Assembly: GCA_020186115.1 (NCBI GenBank)
Contig: WSYJ01000161.1
Location: forward strand, 1-64,000
DNA length: 64,000 bases
Reading direction: 5' to 3'
Source of the DNA: Histomonas meleagridis
Lineage: Eukaryota > Parabasalia > Tritrichomonadida > Dientamoebidae
The notes under the pieces are model-generated. The model searched no databases and was not told the origin of the DNA. It worked only from the letters and a program-made list of their open reading frames with translations. Positions 29,982 through 40,053 of this stretch are shown piece after piece. Position 1 is the stretch's first letter. Every line of letters begins with the position of its first letter. Both the position numbers and the translations under genes were made by a program.

Positions 29982-31060
29982 CATGAAATATATATTTCAT
30001 TTCCTTTGTATACAGAATATTATCTAGTGATTCTTTTGCTAACATTTAATGAATCTCATATTTTTTTTGGTAATTGCATGTACCAACAATATAAATATGG
30101 AGATCGATCTACATGTCAAATTTGAGCGACAGTAAACCCATATGGGGTGATGTGATTTGCCTTGTCAACAAATCTTTATTTATAGCTTGTAAACATGAAT
30201 TTTTTGAAGCAATTTGGGGAAAATGTTTGATTTTTTTGAGAAAAAATCCATTTTTTCATGTAAACTTTTAAAATTCATTTTTTTTTTTTTTTTGAAATTT
30301 TTGAATTTATTTGATATGTGTACTTAAAAAAATATGATTTTGCTCCTTTATTTCAAAGTGTTTCTATCTCACTCAGTATCAAAATCTTGTATAATATGTT
30401 TTATTTAATGGCTAGATTAACACAATGCCTAAAAGGGAATTTCTTTCGTAGAGTTATTGCTCTTATTTCAGCAACATTACATTATTTCTTTCACAAGCAC
30501 AAAACCACTATCAGATATAAATCCTTTAGCATTTACCAATATACTGCAAACTATGCTATGGCATCATATTTATACCAAAATACAATATTTGGTCCCCTGT
30601 CTAAAAAATTATGGTTAACACTTACATTACTAAATCAAATACATTTACTAATTAATTTTAAATGTTCTTATTCATATTTATTAACTTTAACCAATTTGAG
30701 CTTTTTTCGATTGTAGTATCTATGTACTAAAGGAGTGATTTTTGATGTTGGAAAGATGGTAACGATTTCATATATTGCGGATTACAGAAAATTGAAATCA
30801 ATATCGATATCACTGCCAAGAATTACTAGCTGCTATTTAGTGATGCTTTCATCGAGTTGAAGCTATTAAAGATGTAATTGAGGTTAACCTGCGATTTTAG
30901 TTATTTTTTAATAGGCTCATCAATTTTTTATCTTTACAAATATTCTATTGGAGATTTATATTAACTTTAAAACATTGAGCTCAATATCTTGCTATTACCA
31001 AATTTATTGGAAATAGAAGTTCGAGATATGGAAGCAGAGTATTTCTTATTATAATAAAAA
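29982..31060. other. Long intergenic region, no supported gene
   Basis: About 1.1 kb. A 132-codon frame at 30318-30716 begins with GTG and has no recognisable domain. A piece near 30616-30690 resembles the repeat DNA of the surface-protein family at 22731/23720 (ACATTACTAAATCAAATACA) but in no useful frame. Poly-T near 30279-30293. Confidence 0.4.
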
Positions 31061-31999
31061 TCATCCGACTTTGAGTGAAGCAAACTCTTGTCTCAGTTCG
31101 GTTAGTTTTTGCATTGTATTACGATAATTTTCTTTTTCAATTTGGATTTCTTTCTTAAGTTTTCTGCTAATTTCCAAAAGCTTTTTTGCTTTTGCAAAAT
31201 GTTTACCTACCTCAGCATTGGATGAATCCCTTAGTTCTTCTATACTTGGTTGAGGCTCCTTATTTTTAAGCATTTTTAATCGCTTTTCAAGTTCTTCTTC
31301 AATGATTTTTATTGATTCTTCTTCATGTTCTCTTGCAAGACGAAGTTCCTTTGATCTATGAAGAAGTTGCGTTTCGAACTCTGTTTTAATTCGAGATAAC
31401 TCCGTTTTATATCGTTCATCGGCTTCGACTTTTGCACGACTAAGTTCAAGTAAACGCTGCGCTTCAAATGCGTGATTAATTCTGCTTTCAAGTTGAGATT
31501 CTTTTTCTTTTTTGATACGTTCGAGCTGTTCCGATACCATTTGTTCCCTTTGTTTTTGTTGTGTTAATATTCGTTGCAATCGAATATTTTGATCTATCAA
31601 AGATAGTCTTTCTTCAACTGATTGTGATTCAGTTTGAAGTGCAATACTTTTTAAATTGTTTGGTCGACGCTTTCTTTTAATAAGTGTTTCTAAAATATTA
31701 TCTTCAATTTTTTCTAGATGTATTTGACGAAGGATATCAGAATGTGGAATTTTATGGAATGCTGTCTCTTCTACAAATACATGTAAAGTGTTTCTATAAG
31801 AGTATGCTTTAAGGTAATCTGCAATTATATTGCAAATTATTTCAGAGCGTAAAGAATGTTGAAATGATGGATAGGAAAAATTTTTTTTATGCCTTGCATA
31901 ATCATGTAAAGCAAGGCGTAACTGTATTTTGTAAGATTGAACAAAGTTACAATTGGAAAGATGATTTATTATTGAATTTTTAAATTCTTCTTCTTCCAT
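31061..31999 (-). CDS. OFD1-like LisH coiled-coil protein
   Basis: 312 residues. The N-terminus follows the OFD1 pattern: a first helix with QSYKIQLRLALHDYARHKK (OFD1 has a similar LKTQLR segment), then a LisH motif (EIICNIIADYLKAYSYRNTLHVFVEE, ~70-95). The rest is coiled coil, rich in Glu, Lys, Leu and Arg, through ~305. OFD1 relatives work at centrioles, basal bodies and flagella; this protein is much shorter than animal OFD1 (~1000 residues) and could equally be a FOPNL/FOP-type relative. It is transcribed divergently from the gene at 32029 with only 29 bp between the two ATGs, which suggests co-regulation. Basal-body role is inferred. Confidence 0.75.
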   Translation of the reverse strand: MEEEEFKNSIINHLSNCNFVQSYKIQLRLALHDYARHKKNFSYPSFQHSLRSEIICNIIADYLKAYSYRNTLHVFVEETAFHKIPHSDILRQIHLEKIEDNILETLIKRKRRPNNLKSIALQTESQSVEERLSLIDQNIRLQRILTQQKQREQMVSEQLERIKKEKESQLESRINHAFEAQRLLELSRAKVEADERYKTELSRIKTEFETQLLHRSKELRLAREHEEESIKIIEEELEKRLKMLKNKEPQPSIEELRDSSNAEVGKHFAKAKKLLEISRKLKKEIQIEKENYRNTMQKLTELRQEFASLKVG

Positions 32000-32028
32000 C
32001 TATTCTGCCGTTTACAATTAACAACAAA
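32000..32028. promoter_or_regulatory. 29-bp bidirectional intergenic spacer
   Basis: Only 29 bases separate two divergent start codons. CGTTTAC at 32010-32016, close to the CGTTTATT box of other genes, is the only recognisable element. At least one transcript must start inside the other gene's region or both are nearly leaderless. Confidence 0.5.
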
Positions 32029-35000
32029 ATGGAAAAAGCAAATGAGTTACTTCATCGTTTAAGAAAGATTAGAGAATCATTGAACAAAAACTCAAATCAA
32101 GATATACATCCTCAAAAAAGAACAACAAAAAAGTCTGATAATTTAGATTATTCAAATTCTAAAAAGAAAAAGAAAATAGCCCCATCCAAGCAAAAAAATA
32201 GCAAAGAAACGATATTTGAAAGGCAGATGAGACAACAAGAAATAAAATCTAAAAAACAAGTTCATCATGATGAAACACATACCTCACTTTCTAGAGCTCC
32301 CAATGCACAAAGAAATAAAACAAAAGCTTCGATAAATAATCAGTTCGTTTCATCGAATGCAATAAGGTCAAAAACAACACGCAAATCAATTCCTCAAAAC
32401 TTAAACCAATCTAAAACATCCAAAAAGAATATAATAAAACAAAACACACAATTAGATTATAATTCAAATCTTCCAATTACCAAGACATCTAAAGGCATTC
32501 AATCAAATATTGCAAGTCAAAGCGAAAAAGATAACTTACCATTTTACAAAAATAACAAATTAACACAACCAGGTATTACAAAATCAATTAATCCAAAGCA
32601 TGAAAAAGATGATATTATTTTTGAAAACATCAATGATTTCCTCTTTAAAAAGAAACTTTCTAAAAATTTATCAGATTCAAATCAATCAAGTGATATTGAA
32701 AAGCCAATAAATTCTGTTTCTTTATCAAAGAAATATGGTATTCCATCATCTTCATCGGATGAACCTATATTCACTAAAGAAACAAATAATATCACTTCAT
32801 CAGATTCAACAGACGACTTATTACAAAAGCCAAAGACATCCTCTTTAACTACAGAAAAAATTCGTCTAAAAGCTAAAATGCTTTTATCAGATTCTTCATC
32901 ATCAATAAATTATTTTAAAAAATATTATGCAAATAAACTTCAAATTAGTTCTCCATATGAAGTACATTCTCCTACAAAAGGCGATGGCAGTATAGAGATA
33001 ATTGCAACAAACATTTATCAAACGAGCAATTATTCAATGAATCAAAATAGTCAAAGTGAAGAAGAAAATGTTTATGAAAAACAAAAAATATTTAATGACA
33101 AAATAAGTTCTTCAGACAAAATAGAAAATAAATTAATTAATAAGGATATAAATGAAAAGAAATTAGAAGAAAGGAATTATGGAATAAGTTCATCAGATAA
33201 AATATCTCAATCAGATAAAAATTTCAATATTAATGAATTCCAGATTAGTTCGTCAAGCGAAGACGAAATTATGAAACCAAATGCTAAAGAAGTAAATAAT
33301 AATATTATCAATTCTAAACAAGAAATAAATCAAACAAACAGTGATAATTCTGATGATTTTAATTATGATGAAAACAGAATAAGTTCAAATACAAAAGAGT
33401 ATTTACATCCATCAAAAGAAGAAAAGAACAACTTCAATATCAATGATTATCAGATAAGTTCATCAAGCGAAGATGAAACCATGAAACCAAATACTATAAA
33501 AGTAAACAATAATTTTGAAGCTAAACAAACAAATAATGTTAATATTGATAATTTTAATTATGATAAAAAAGAATATCAGATAAGTTCATCAAGTGATAAC
33601 GAAACAATGGCTACAAAAAATGAAATTAATAAAAATAATTATTTCCAACTTAGCTCATCTGATGAAGATGAAATTATGCAAATAAACAAAACACTAAATA
33701 AATATATCGAATCTAACCCAAAAATTAATAAATACGAACATATTAATGCAAAAAGTTATTTAAATGAACAAAAAACAAACAATTTAAGTAGTGTAAAAGA
33801 AGAAACAAAGAAATTTGAATTTATGGAAGTTTTACCAAATTCTAAAAATAGTAAAAATGTTTCTTCTGATTATGATGAAAATGAAAAAATCAAATCAAAT
33901 TTAAATAAAGAAGAAACAAAAATATTAAATACTGAAATTAAATCAAATGAAAAAGAACTAAATAAAAATGAATATATCAGTTCTTCAAGTGATAATAAAT
34001 TGTTACAAAACAATAATGATTTTAATATAAAAGATTTTCAAATAAGTTCATCAAGCGAAAATGAAATTACACAAAAGAATAAAGAAAAAGTTCAAAACTT
34101 TAATATTAAAACAAATCAAATATTAAGTATAAATAAAATAAACGATTTCAATTTGGATGAAGATTTAATTAATTCTTCGAGTTCAATTGAATATAAAAGG
34201 AGCAAATCAGATCCAAACAAAAACGAAATAAACAAAATTAATAAAAATGAACTCATTAATTCTTCAAATGTTAATGAATCAATGAATTCTAATAATGAAG
34301 AAATGAATGATTTCAATATAAATGATTTCAAAATTAGTTCATCAAGCGAAAATGAAATTATACAAAAAGATGTTGAATCAAAAACAATGTTAAATATCAA
34401 TAAAACAAATGATTTCAATATCAATTTAGATGAAAATTTGATCAATTCATCAGATTCAAATGAAGACAAAACAAAAATATTAAACGAAGAAAATATTAAA
34501 GTTAAAACAAATTCAGTATTAAAGAAGTTAAACATTGATGATTTCGAATTAAGTTCTTCAAGTGATAATGAAAAACATCAAATCAAAAAAGAAGAAAATC
34601 CAAAATTCGATATTGATCAACTTGAAATTAGTTCTTCAAGTGAAAATGAAACACAACAAAATAATCAAAAAGAAAACACTTTAATTATTAATAAACCTAT
34701 AAAACAGAATGATGACAATGAAAATAAAAACTTAAGTTCTGAAAGCGATTTTAATGAAGAAACAAAAAATTTAAATAATAAATTTATGTCTTTTTCTGAT
34801 GAAGAAGAAAACATCAATGAATCTGATAAACAAATGAAAATGTCATTAATATCGTCAAGTAGTGGCATTAAAAGGAATTTCTTGATTCCAAAAGAAAAAA
34901 CAAAACAAATTAACTCAATTCAACAAGATAAATCGAAATTAGAAGAAAAAAGTTTAAATGAAGAAGAAGTTTCTGATCCACAAAAGAAAAATGAAAAGAA

Positions 35001-35121
35001 AAAAGATTTCGGTTCGGAAAGCGATGACTTTAGTTCAGAAGATATTGATATAAAGGCACTACTGGCAAAATATAACATAGAAGATATCGAAGAAATATGT
35101 TTGGAAGAGGAATCAGCTTAA
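32029..35121 (+). CDS. Disordered protein with repeated Ser-cluster/acidic motif
   Basis: 1030 residues, extremely rich in Asn, Ser, Lys and Glu and predicted disordered almost throughout. A motif of the form F/Y-Q-I-S-S-S-S-E/D-N/D-E recurs about a dozen times between ~400 and ~920 (for example near 33235, 33450, 33580, 34038, 34330, 34620), with weaker forms such as LINSSSS. These Ser/acidic clusters look like casein-kinase-2 sites. The first ~80 residues are basic (RKIRESLNK, KKKKKIAP) and the C-terminus ends with an acidic helix (IKALLAKYNIEDIEEICLEEE). No domain was recognised. It shares a 29-bp promoter with an OFD1-like gene, suggesting a linked, possibly basal-body role. Confidence 0.8.
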   Translation: MEKANELLHRLRKIRESLNKNSNQDIHPQKRTTKKSDNLDYSNSKKKKKIAPSKQKNSKETIFERQMRQQEIKSKKQVHHDETHTSLSRAPNAQRNKTKASINNQFVSSNAIRSKTTRKSIPQNLNQSKTSKKNIIKQNTQLDYNSNLPITKTSKGIQSNIASQSEKDNLPFYKNNKLTQPGITKSINPKHEKDDIIFENINDFLFKKKLSKNLSDSNQSSDIEKPINSVSLSKKYGIPSSSSDEPIFTKETNNITSSDSTDDLLQKPKTSSLTTEKIRLKAKMLLSDSSSSINYFKKYYANKLQISSPYEVHSPTKGDGSIEIIATNIYQTSNYSMNQNSQSEEENVYEKQKIFNDKISSSDKIENKLINKDINEKKLEERNYGISSSDKISQSDKNFNINEFQISSSSEDEIMKPNAKEVNNNIINSKQEINQTNSDNSDDFNYDENRISSNTKEYLHPSKEEKNNFNINDYQISSSSEDETMKPNTIKVNNNFEAKQTNNVNIDNFNYDKKEYQISSSSDNETMATKNEINKNNYFQLSSSDEDEIMQINKTLNKYIESNPKINKYEHINAKSYLNEQKTNNLSSVKEETKKFEFMEVLPNSKNSKNVSSDYDENEKIKSNLNKEETKILNTEIKSNEKELNKNEYISSSSDNKLLQNNNDFNIKDFQISSSSENEITQKNKEKVQNFNIKTNQILSINKINDFNLDEDLINSSSSIEYKRSKSDPNKNEINKINKNELINSSNVNESMNSNNEEMNDFNINDFKISSSSENEIIQKDVESKTMLNINKTNDFNINLDENLINSSDSNEDKTKILNEENIKVKTNSVLKKLNIDDFELSSSSDNEKHQIKKEENPKFDIDQLEISSSSENETQQNNQKENTLIINKPIKQNDDNENKNLSSESDFNEETKNLNNKFMSFSDEEENINESDKQMKMSLISSSSGIKRNFLIPKEKTKQINSIQQDKSKLEEKSLNEEEVSDPQKKNEKKKDFGSESDDFSSEDIDIKALLAKYNIEDIEEICLEEESA

Positions 35122-35391
35122 GTATTTATGTATTTTTATGTGTTTTGATGTAAATGATTTTTTTATTTTTTCAAATTTTTTTTCATTGTGAGCTTGTTTC
35201 TATTGCTTGAAATGAAATTACGGTTCAAATGTAATATATATTCAATCAATCGATATAAATATATAAAGAAATTACATAACATTTCAACGATGAATTAAAT
35301 GTAAAGATTGATACACTCTACAAAAGAATATTCATATATATTATATATTCATTAAATGTTATTATATCTGCTTGAGAGTTTTAACGTCCTC
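35122..35391. other. Intergenic, no gene seen
   Basis: AT-rich spacer downstream of the Ser-cluster gene; contains poly-T. Nothing recognised. Confidence 0.5.
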
Positions 35392-35407
35392 CACTTTTCA
35401 AAAAGTG
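35392..35407. promoter_or_regulatory. Palindrome CACTTTT-CA-AAAAGTG before the SNARE gene
   Basis: CACTTTT (35392-35398) and AAAAGTG (35401-35407) form a perfect inverted repeat around CA, ending 11 nt before the ATG at 35419. A longer palindrome with the same arms precedes the ankyrin pseudogene at 47049-47075. Confidence 0.45.
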
Positions 35408-35418
35408 CAAAATTTCCG

Positions 35419-35730
35419 ATGGACCCCAACAATCAACCAAATTTCGAACTTGACACTGAGCAAAATCTCACATTTGATGAAAAGGTAACATTTCTTGTAA
35501 CAACTACAGGTGAAATTAAGTGCATTTCAAAGCAAATTGGTCAAGAGTTATATGAACAAAATATGCTTCTAGATGATCTAGGTCAAGAAATGGACAAAGT
35601 AAAAAATAGATTGGACAAATACAATAATCAAATGAAAGAGATAGTTCACTCAAAACAAGGTCCCCTTCTTCTCATTTCTGTAATTCTCACAATTGTTTTA
35701 ATTTTTCTCCTTTCGTGGGTGATTCTTTAA
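35419..35730 (+). CDS. Qc-type SNARE, Bet1/Sft1-like
   Basis: 103 residues from the ATG at 35419; an upstream frame start at 35356 lies before the palindromic promoter box and adds no domain. One SNARE helix (~30-77) with heptad spacing and a central zero-layer glutamine in YEQNMLLDDLGQEMD is followed by a C-terminal membrane anchor (LLLISVILTIVLIFLLSWVIL). The lack of an N-terminal regulatory domain and the ~100-residue size fit Bet1 or Sft1, which act in ER-Golgi and intra-Golgi fusion. Orientation is tail-anchored, cytoplasmic N-terminus. Confidence 0.88.
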   Translation: MDPNNQPNFELDTEQNLTFDEKVTFLVTTTGEIKCISKQIGQELYEQNMLLDDLGQEMDKVKNRLDKYNNQMKEIVHSKQGPLLLISVILTIVLIFLLSWVIL

Positions 35731-36232
35731 GAGGACACCAACTGTTTAGGTAACTTTTAACATTAATTATTTGTAATAAATATCATATAAAATAAATTTC
35801 AAATCAACCATTTTAGTGGTTACAACCAATGCTCTTCTTACTGAACAGAATTGCATTATTTACAATTAAAGAATTGGTTTGAAAAATTAGATATCTCAGT
35901 TTACATCTAAAATGAATGGCATTTTGAGATAACGCAAAATTACAAAAATAAAACGCATAGTTATTGTGTCATAACATTATGTTAATAATAAATTTAATGT
36001 CAATATTTAATAATCAATTTCGATATGCATACTTTTAACATTCTACCAACAACTGATTCCTTCTTTACTTGATAAAACATTTTAATTTGATTGTATAAAC
36101 AATACTTGTTACTATGCAAAAAAATAAACAATTTAATCTCAGATATCCAAAAAATTATTCACCAAAATACTTTGAAGCTTTAGCTCATTAACCTGTATGC
36201 TAAAAATCAATTTAGTATGGAAATTGAGTTGT
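35731..36232. other. Intergenic between convergent genes
   Basis: About 500 bp, AT-rich, no gene recognised. Confidence 0.5.
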
Positions 36233-36237
36233 TTATT
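36228..36237 (-). terminator. AATAAACAAC over the eS12 stop codon
   Basis: On the minus strand the stop codon of eS12 lies within AATAAACAAC, a version of the element at the ends of uL15 and eS28. Confidence 0.4.
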
Positions 36238-36622
36238 CTTGTTGTTCTTGTGGAACTGGATCGAATGCTTCTCTGAATGCTTCAACATCCGGTGTGATAA
36301 CACTTCCATACTTCATAACAGCGCAAGCACCGCATTTAATTTGACGGCGAACTGTACCATCGTGACGGATTGATGCAAGGCCTAAGGCTCTGCCGAGAAG
36401 TTCTTTTTCTGGAACGGCAATTAACTTAACTTCATTCTTCTTTGCGAGACCTGTGATAAGGGCCTTGTAGTCTTTGTTATCGGTATCGTCTGCAAGGAAA
36501 ACAAGCTTGGCCTTTCCCTTGATGATTGCCTTGACTGTGCAGTTGAATCCTTTGGCAACGCGACCAGAAAGGTTGATTTGACGGAGACCATTTTCGATAA
36601 CAGCAGTGTTTTCTTCAGCCAT
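36233..36622 (-). CDS. RPS12: Small-subunit ribosomal protein eS12
   Basis: 129 residues. An L7Ae-type alpha/beta fold is clear: KGKAKLVFLADDTDNKDYKALI, then NEVKLIAVPEKELLGRALGLA and CGACAVMKYG, the standard order of eS12 (also called S12e). Length matches orthologs (~130). It sits on the beak of the 40S subunit. The promoter has GGTTTGGCCTTCCTTTTTT (36626-36644, minus strand), ending three bases before the ATG. Codons are richer in G/C than neighbouring genes, as expected for a highly expressed gene. Confidence 0.95.
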   Translation of the reverse strand: MAEENTAVIENGLRQINLSGRVAKGFNCTVKAIIKGKAKLVFLADDTDNKDYKALITGLAKKNEVKLIAVPEKELLGRALGLASIRHDGTVRRQIKCGACAVMKYGSVITPDVEAFREAFDPVPQEQQE

Positions 36623-36625
36623 ATG

Positions 36626-36650
36626 AAAAAAGGAAGGCCAAACCGTTTTT
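36626..36650 (-). promoter_or_regulatory. GGTTTG-CCTTTTTT promoter boxes of eS12
   Basis: On the minus strand, AAAAACGGTTTGGCC is followed by TTCCTTTTTTC directly before the ATG at 36622. GGTTTG followed by CCTTTT also precedes uL15 and eS28. Confidence 0.5.
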
Positions 36651-37038
36651 AATTCAATAGGTTTGTTTGATCCCTTAAAAAAATTTTTTTCAGGTGGTTA
36701 CCAGTAATTTACTTGCTAAATAGGATTTCCTTGGAAACCTTTTTATTTGTAAGATACTAAGGCGTATATCTTTTGGGTCAGAAATCATATGAAATTTTTC
36801 ATAAAATAATGATTTTTAGCAAATTGATAAAAAAATAAATATTACCAAACCCATACAACGAAAAATTGAATTGAAAATCATCGTTTCCAATTCAATAATC
36901 ACTCAATTTTTTTATCGGTAATTACTACACATTGTGTTTTTAACACTTCGATAAGAACTCTTATATAAGATATTAACAAAAGATTTTACAAACACGCAAT
37001 AAGATAAAAACCTATCTTCATTCATACAAAACAAAATA
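36651..37038. other. Intergenic, no gene seen
   Basis: AT-rich spacer between eS12 and the DYRK-like kinase, both on the minus strand. Nothing recognised. Confidence 0.5.
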
Positions 37039-38139
37039 CTAAAGACTTAATTTGAAGAAGCAATGCTCCATCACATCTGCAATTGACCATCTTTTTTCAG
37101 GCTCAAACTCAAGCATGTGGGTGACCAAGTCGTACAGCTCATTGATTGCATTTCTTACATTTGGATTATTTCCATCTGGTACTGAATCGAAAAATTCTCG
37201 AATAGACCAATCGAAAAATTTCGAGTGGAGCGACTGGATATCACTACTTTTACTTTGTATTTTGTGGTTCACGCAGAATTCTTTTTCTGTTATAAGTTCA
37301 TTTCTATCATTGAAAAATTCCTTCCGCCGCGGCGACCGTTTAATCAATGATTTTGGAATTTTTTTGCCGACTCGTTTCTGCATCAGTTCCAGCAGATGCA
37401 GCTCGTTTTGCCCAGGGAAAATGGGGTTACCTTGCAGTATCTCAGCAATGAGGCATCCCATTGACCATACATCGGATTTGTTAGTAAATTCGAGACCTAA
37501 TACAATTTCAGGAGGTCTGTAGTAACGTGTAACACAATAGCTGATTTTATTGTGATCATATACACGAGCGTTACCAAAGTCAGTGAGTTTAACCTCCTTG
37601 AATGTAGAATCTGTGAATAATATATTTTCTGGTTTGATATCTAAATGAACGAAATTTATTGAATGAATACTGTTCAGTGCATGACAAATTTGTCTTGAGT
37701 ACAATTGTACGTATTGAATTGGAAGTCCGGTAAATTTTCGGAATTCAATTAATTCATACATATTAACAGAAAGTAGTTCATAAAGAATGCATTCATGTCC
37801 GCAATACTTCAGAGGTCCGTACATTTGCACAACATGACGCGACTCTGATTTGTTGAGTAAAGATGAAATTTTCGACATAATGACTGCTTCATTAACAATT
37901 ACTTTAGAACATTTACTGTTCCCAATTTTTAGTGCATATTTTTTCCCATTATATAAATTTCTTACTTCGTAAACACACCCAAAAGCTCCCATACCTGCAC
38001 ATGAAAGAAATTCAAGTTTGATTTTAGGGCCAAGAACATATATTTCTCCTTCAAAAACAATTAAATTTCCCTCGCAATTGTCTCGACTTTGGCATGAAAT
38101 TGGTGTGTCTGGATTCGTTAGTGGCTTTCTTCTACGCAT
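37039..38139 (-). CDS. DYRK/HIPK-like CMGC kinase
   Basis: 366 residues. The kinase domain starts near residue 42: AGMGAFGCVYEV glycine loop, beta-3 lysine ~71, catalytic HLDIKPEN (165-172, Leu where Arg or Cys is usual, Asp kept), DFGNAR (187-192). The activation segment SYCVTRYYRPPEIVLG (200-215) is the signature of DYRK, HIPK and PRP4 kinases, though the first Tyr of the DYRK YxY pair lies earlier than usual. A CMGC insert (KRSPRRKEFFNDR) follows subdomain X. The domain fills nearly the entire protein, without a DYRK homology box recognised. Probably active; such kinases act in growth control, splicing or cilia. Confidence 0.87.
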   Translation of the reverse strand: MRRRKPLTNPDTPISCQSRDNCEGNLIVFEGEIYVLGPKIKLEFLSCAGMGAFGCVYEVRNLYNGKKYALKIGNSKCSKVIVNEAVIMSKISSLLNKSESRHVVQMYGPLKYCGHECILYELLSVNMYELIEFRKFTGLPIQYVQLYSRQICHALNSIHSINFVHLDIKPENILFTDSTFKEVKLTDFGNARVYDHNKISYCVTRYYRPPEIVLGLEFTNKSDVWSMGCLIAEILQGNPIFPGQNELHLLELMQKRVGKKIPKSLIKRSPRRKEFFNDRNELITEKEFCVNHKIQSKSSDIQSLHSKFFDWSIREFFDSVPDGNNPNVRNAINELYDLVTHMLEFEPEKRWSIADVMEHCFFKLSL

Positions 38140-38644
38140 TTTTACATTCTACCCAACGATTTTTGAAAATGTGACATTTTATGTGAAATGGTAAAATTTC
38201 CCCTGAAAAAGTGGATTTGAATTTGCAAAATTTGCCAGCAAACATTCAAATGTTTTTGTGCGATATTTACGCCGAAAGTTCCCATATCTTAACTCTACAA
38301 AGAAAATAAAATCCTCACAGGTTATAGAAATATTTCATGTTTATTTTATATTGGTCTTCGTTTGTGATTTGAAATATTCAAAAAATTGAAATTAAAAAAT
38401 TATTTTTTTTTTTGCTTTCATTACAGTGATTAGTATAAAAAAGCATAGATATTGTTAATTTATTTAGTATAATAAAACTAAATCGAAAATTTACTGAATT
38501 ATAAATAAATGGAAAAATATTCAAAATTATGTATATTAATAAAAAAAAAAAAATTTATTTTTTAAAAGAATAAATAATTTTCATTTCCGAATAATACAAA
38601 GGAACAAAAACCATTTTAATGAATATAAAAATTTATTAAAACAT
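38140..38644. other. Intergenic, no gene seen
   Basis: About 500 bp, AT-rich with A and T runs (38400-38412, 38540-38560). GAAAAAGTGG lies at ~38204-38213, about 65 nt upstream of the kinase ATG. Confidence 0.5.
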
Positions 38645-39628
38645 TTATAACAATTTATCTTGTTCATCGTTAATGCCATAAAAAGGCAATGCGTAGTCAT
38701 CAACATCACTAAAAACAGGTATTGGCCACAGCCACAAATACCATTTTTTCCTGCTTCCGAATATTTCTTCCCAGTTCTTTATACATGAGCCCTTTCCATA
38801 GTTTGGTATAATTTTCTTTTTATTTCTTTCTTTCATTTCTTCGATTTGAGTTTTGTTTATTGATATTCGATAAACATTACCAACAACAATTGAAGCAGTC
38901 ATAAAATAGAAAATTAATGATGCAATAGCAAAGGAAATGGTTAAAATTATTGGTAACTTTTTACCTTTGTTCTCATATATCGAAATAACACTTGAAATGC
39001 CACGAAATATACAATAAAGTTCTAATGTCATATAAATTATACCCCACAAATTAAAAATAAAAAAGATTTTATGGTTACGGCGGCCTATGAAAGTTGAAGT
39101 CCAGCCACAAAAATGATCTGGTCGAATGACTAATCGATCTGTCATATTAAAAAATTCAACTCGCGTAGGATATTTTTGCTGTTGAACATATTCAAATTGA
39201 TCACTGCGTGTTACATAACCACTTAAATGATCATGAATCTCGTAACGATTAATTTTTAAAGGATAATAAAATGGAAGATAACCAGGACCAACATAAATAC
39301 AAACAATATATGAAAGAATATATATAAAATATGCAAACCCAATAAAAATTGATAATGTACTACTGAGCCATTTAGCATATGGAAAAATATACTGACGAAG
39401 AATAAGAAAATAGGAACAAGAAATAAGAGTTAAAACTACTATGGGGAAAAATAATTGGATTTTCCAATGATTTAAAAAATATTTGTGAATTTTTGGTATA
39501 TAATTTAATTGAATACCACAAAAGGTGCATATATTCCTCCAATCTGTAGGTGGAGGAAGGGGAACTTGAGAATATAGTGGATTTGCTTCGTCATCATTTG
39601 AAAAATCTTGTGTTTCGTTATCCTCCAT
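38645..39628 (-). CDS. DHHC-family palmitoyltransferase-like protein with DHFC motif
   Basis: 327 residues with about four transmembrane helices (~57-77, 88-112, 190-210, 225-250). Between helices 2 and 3 lies RPDHFCGWTSTFIGRRN (~169-185), aligned with the DHHC cysteine-rich domain; the motif reads DHFC, with the catalytic Cys (residue 174) kept and the second His replaced by Phe. The upstream zinc-binding cysteines of the usual CRD (RSSHCxxC) are absent (TRVEFFNMTDRLV). An NKTQIEEM stretch after the last helix resembles the family TTxE motif. A similar paralog lies 425 bp away. Activity without the zinc cysteines is uncertain. Yeast Akr1 functions with DHYC. Confidence 0.85.
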   Translation of the reverse strand: MEDNETQDFSNDDEANPLYSQVPLPPPTDWRNICTFCGIQLNYIPKIHKYFLNHWKIQLFFPIVVLTLISCSYFLILRQYIFPYAKWLSSTLSIFIGFAYFIYILSYIVCIYVGPGYLPFYYPLKINRYEIHDHLSGYVTRSDQFEYVQQQKYPTRVEFFNMTDRLVIRPDHFCGWTSTFIGRRNHKIFFIFNLWGIIYMTLELYCIFRGISSVISIYENKGKKLPIILTISFAIASLIFYFMTASIVVGNVYRISINKTQIEEMKERNKKKIIPNYGKGSCIKNWEEIFGSRKKWYLWLWPIPVFSDVDDYALPFYGINDEQDKLL

Positions 39629-40053
39629 CTTGAAAGGAGCCGTTTATTTTCAGACAGAACAAAACTCCAAAAAAAAGATTCATGTGATGATTTATTTTAA
39701 AATGAGTGCGGCTGGTTTAAATAAAATTTCATATCAGTAAAGAATTTGTTCTTTTATTGGTTCTTCATATATTTGGAAAAGAGCACAAAATTTAAAAATA
39801 TTCAAAATGATTTTTTATAAAAATATTAATTCTACCATTATTCTTCATATCTAAATGACCATAATGTTCACATAGGAAAAAGACAATATGCTTGATTAAG
39901 CAATACAAGCAATTTAAATCAATTTTAATTGTCACGATATTAAAGGTATTCATTAATGAATAACATCAATCAAAGGAATTCAGCAAAACAAAATATACAA
40001 TTACTAATTCGTTTTATTGACAAACAAACAATAATATTTTTGATGTGATTTCG
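39629..40053. other. Intergenic between tandem DHFC genes
   Basis: 425 bp, AT-rich; the right part is the 3' end of the second DHFC gene and the left part the promoter of the first. Nothing else seen. Confidence 0.5.
39633..39648 (-). promoter_or_regulatory. CCTTT and AATAAACG boxes
   Basis: On the minus strand AATAAACG (39648-39641) is followed by CCTTT (39637-39633), four bases before the DHFC gene ATG at 39628. CGTTTATT here is inverted relative to the gene compared with eS28 and uL15. Confidence 0.4.

Noticed and set aside
30318-30716. 132-codon frame
   Set aside because: Starts at GTG, hydrophobic composition typical of AT-rich non-coding DNA, no domain.
34116-34868. Ser/Leu/Phe-rich frames on the minus strand
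   Set aside because: Antisense of the Asn/Ser/Lys-rich repeats of the gene at 32029.
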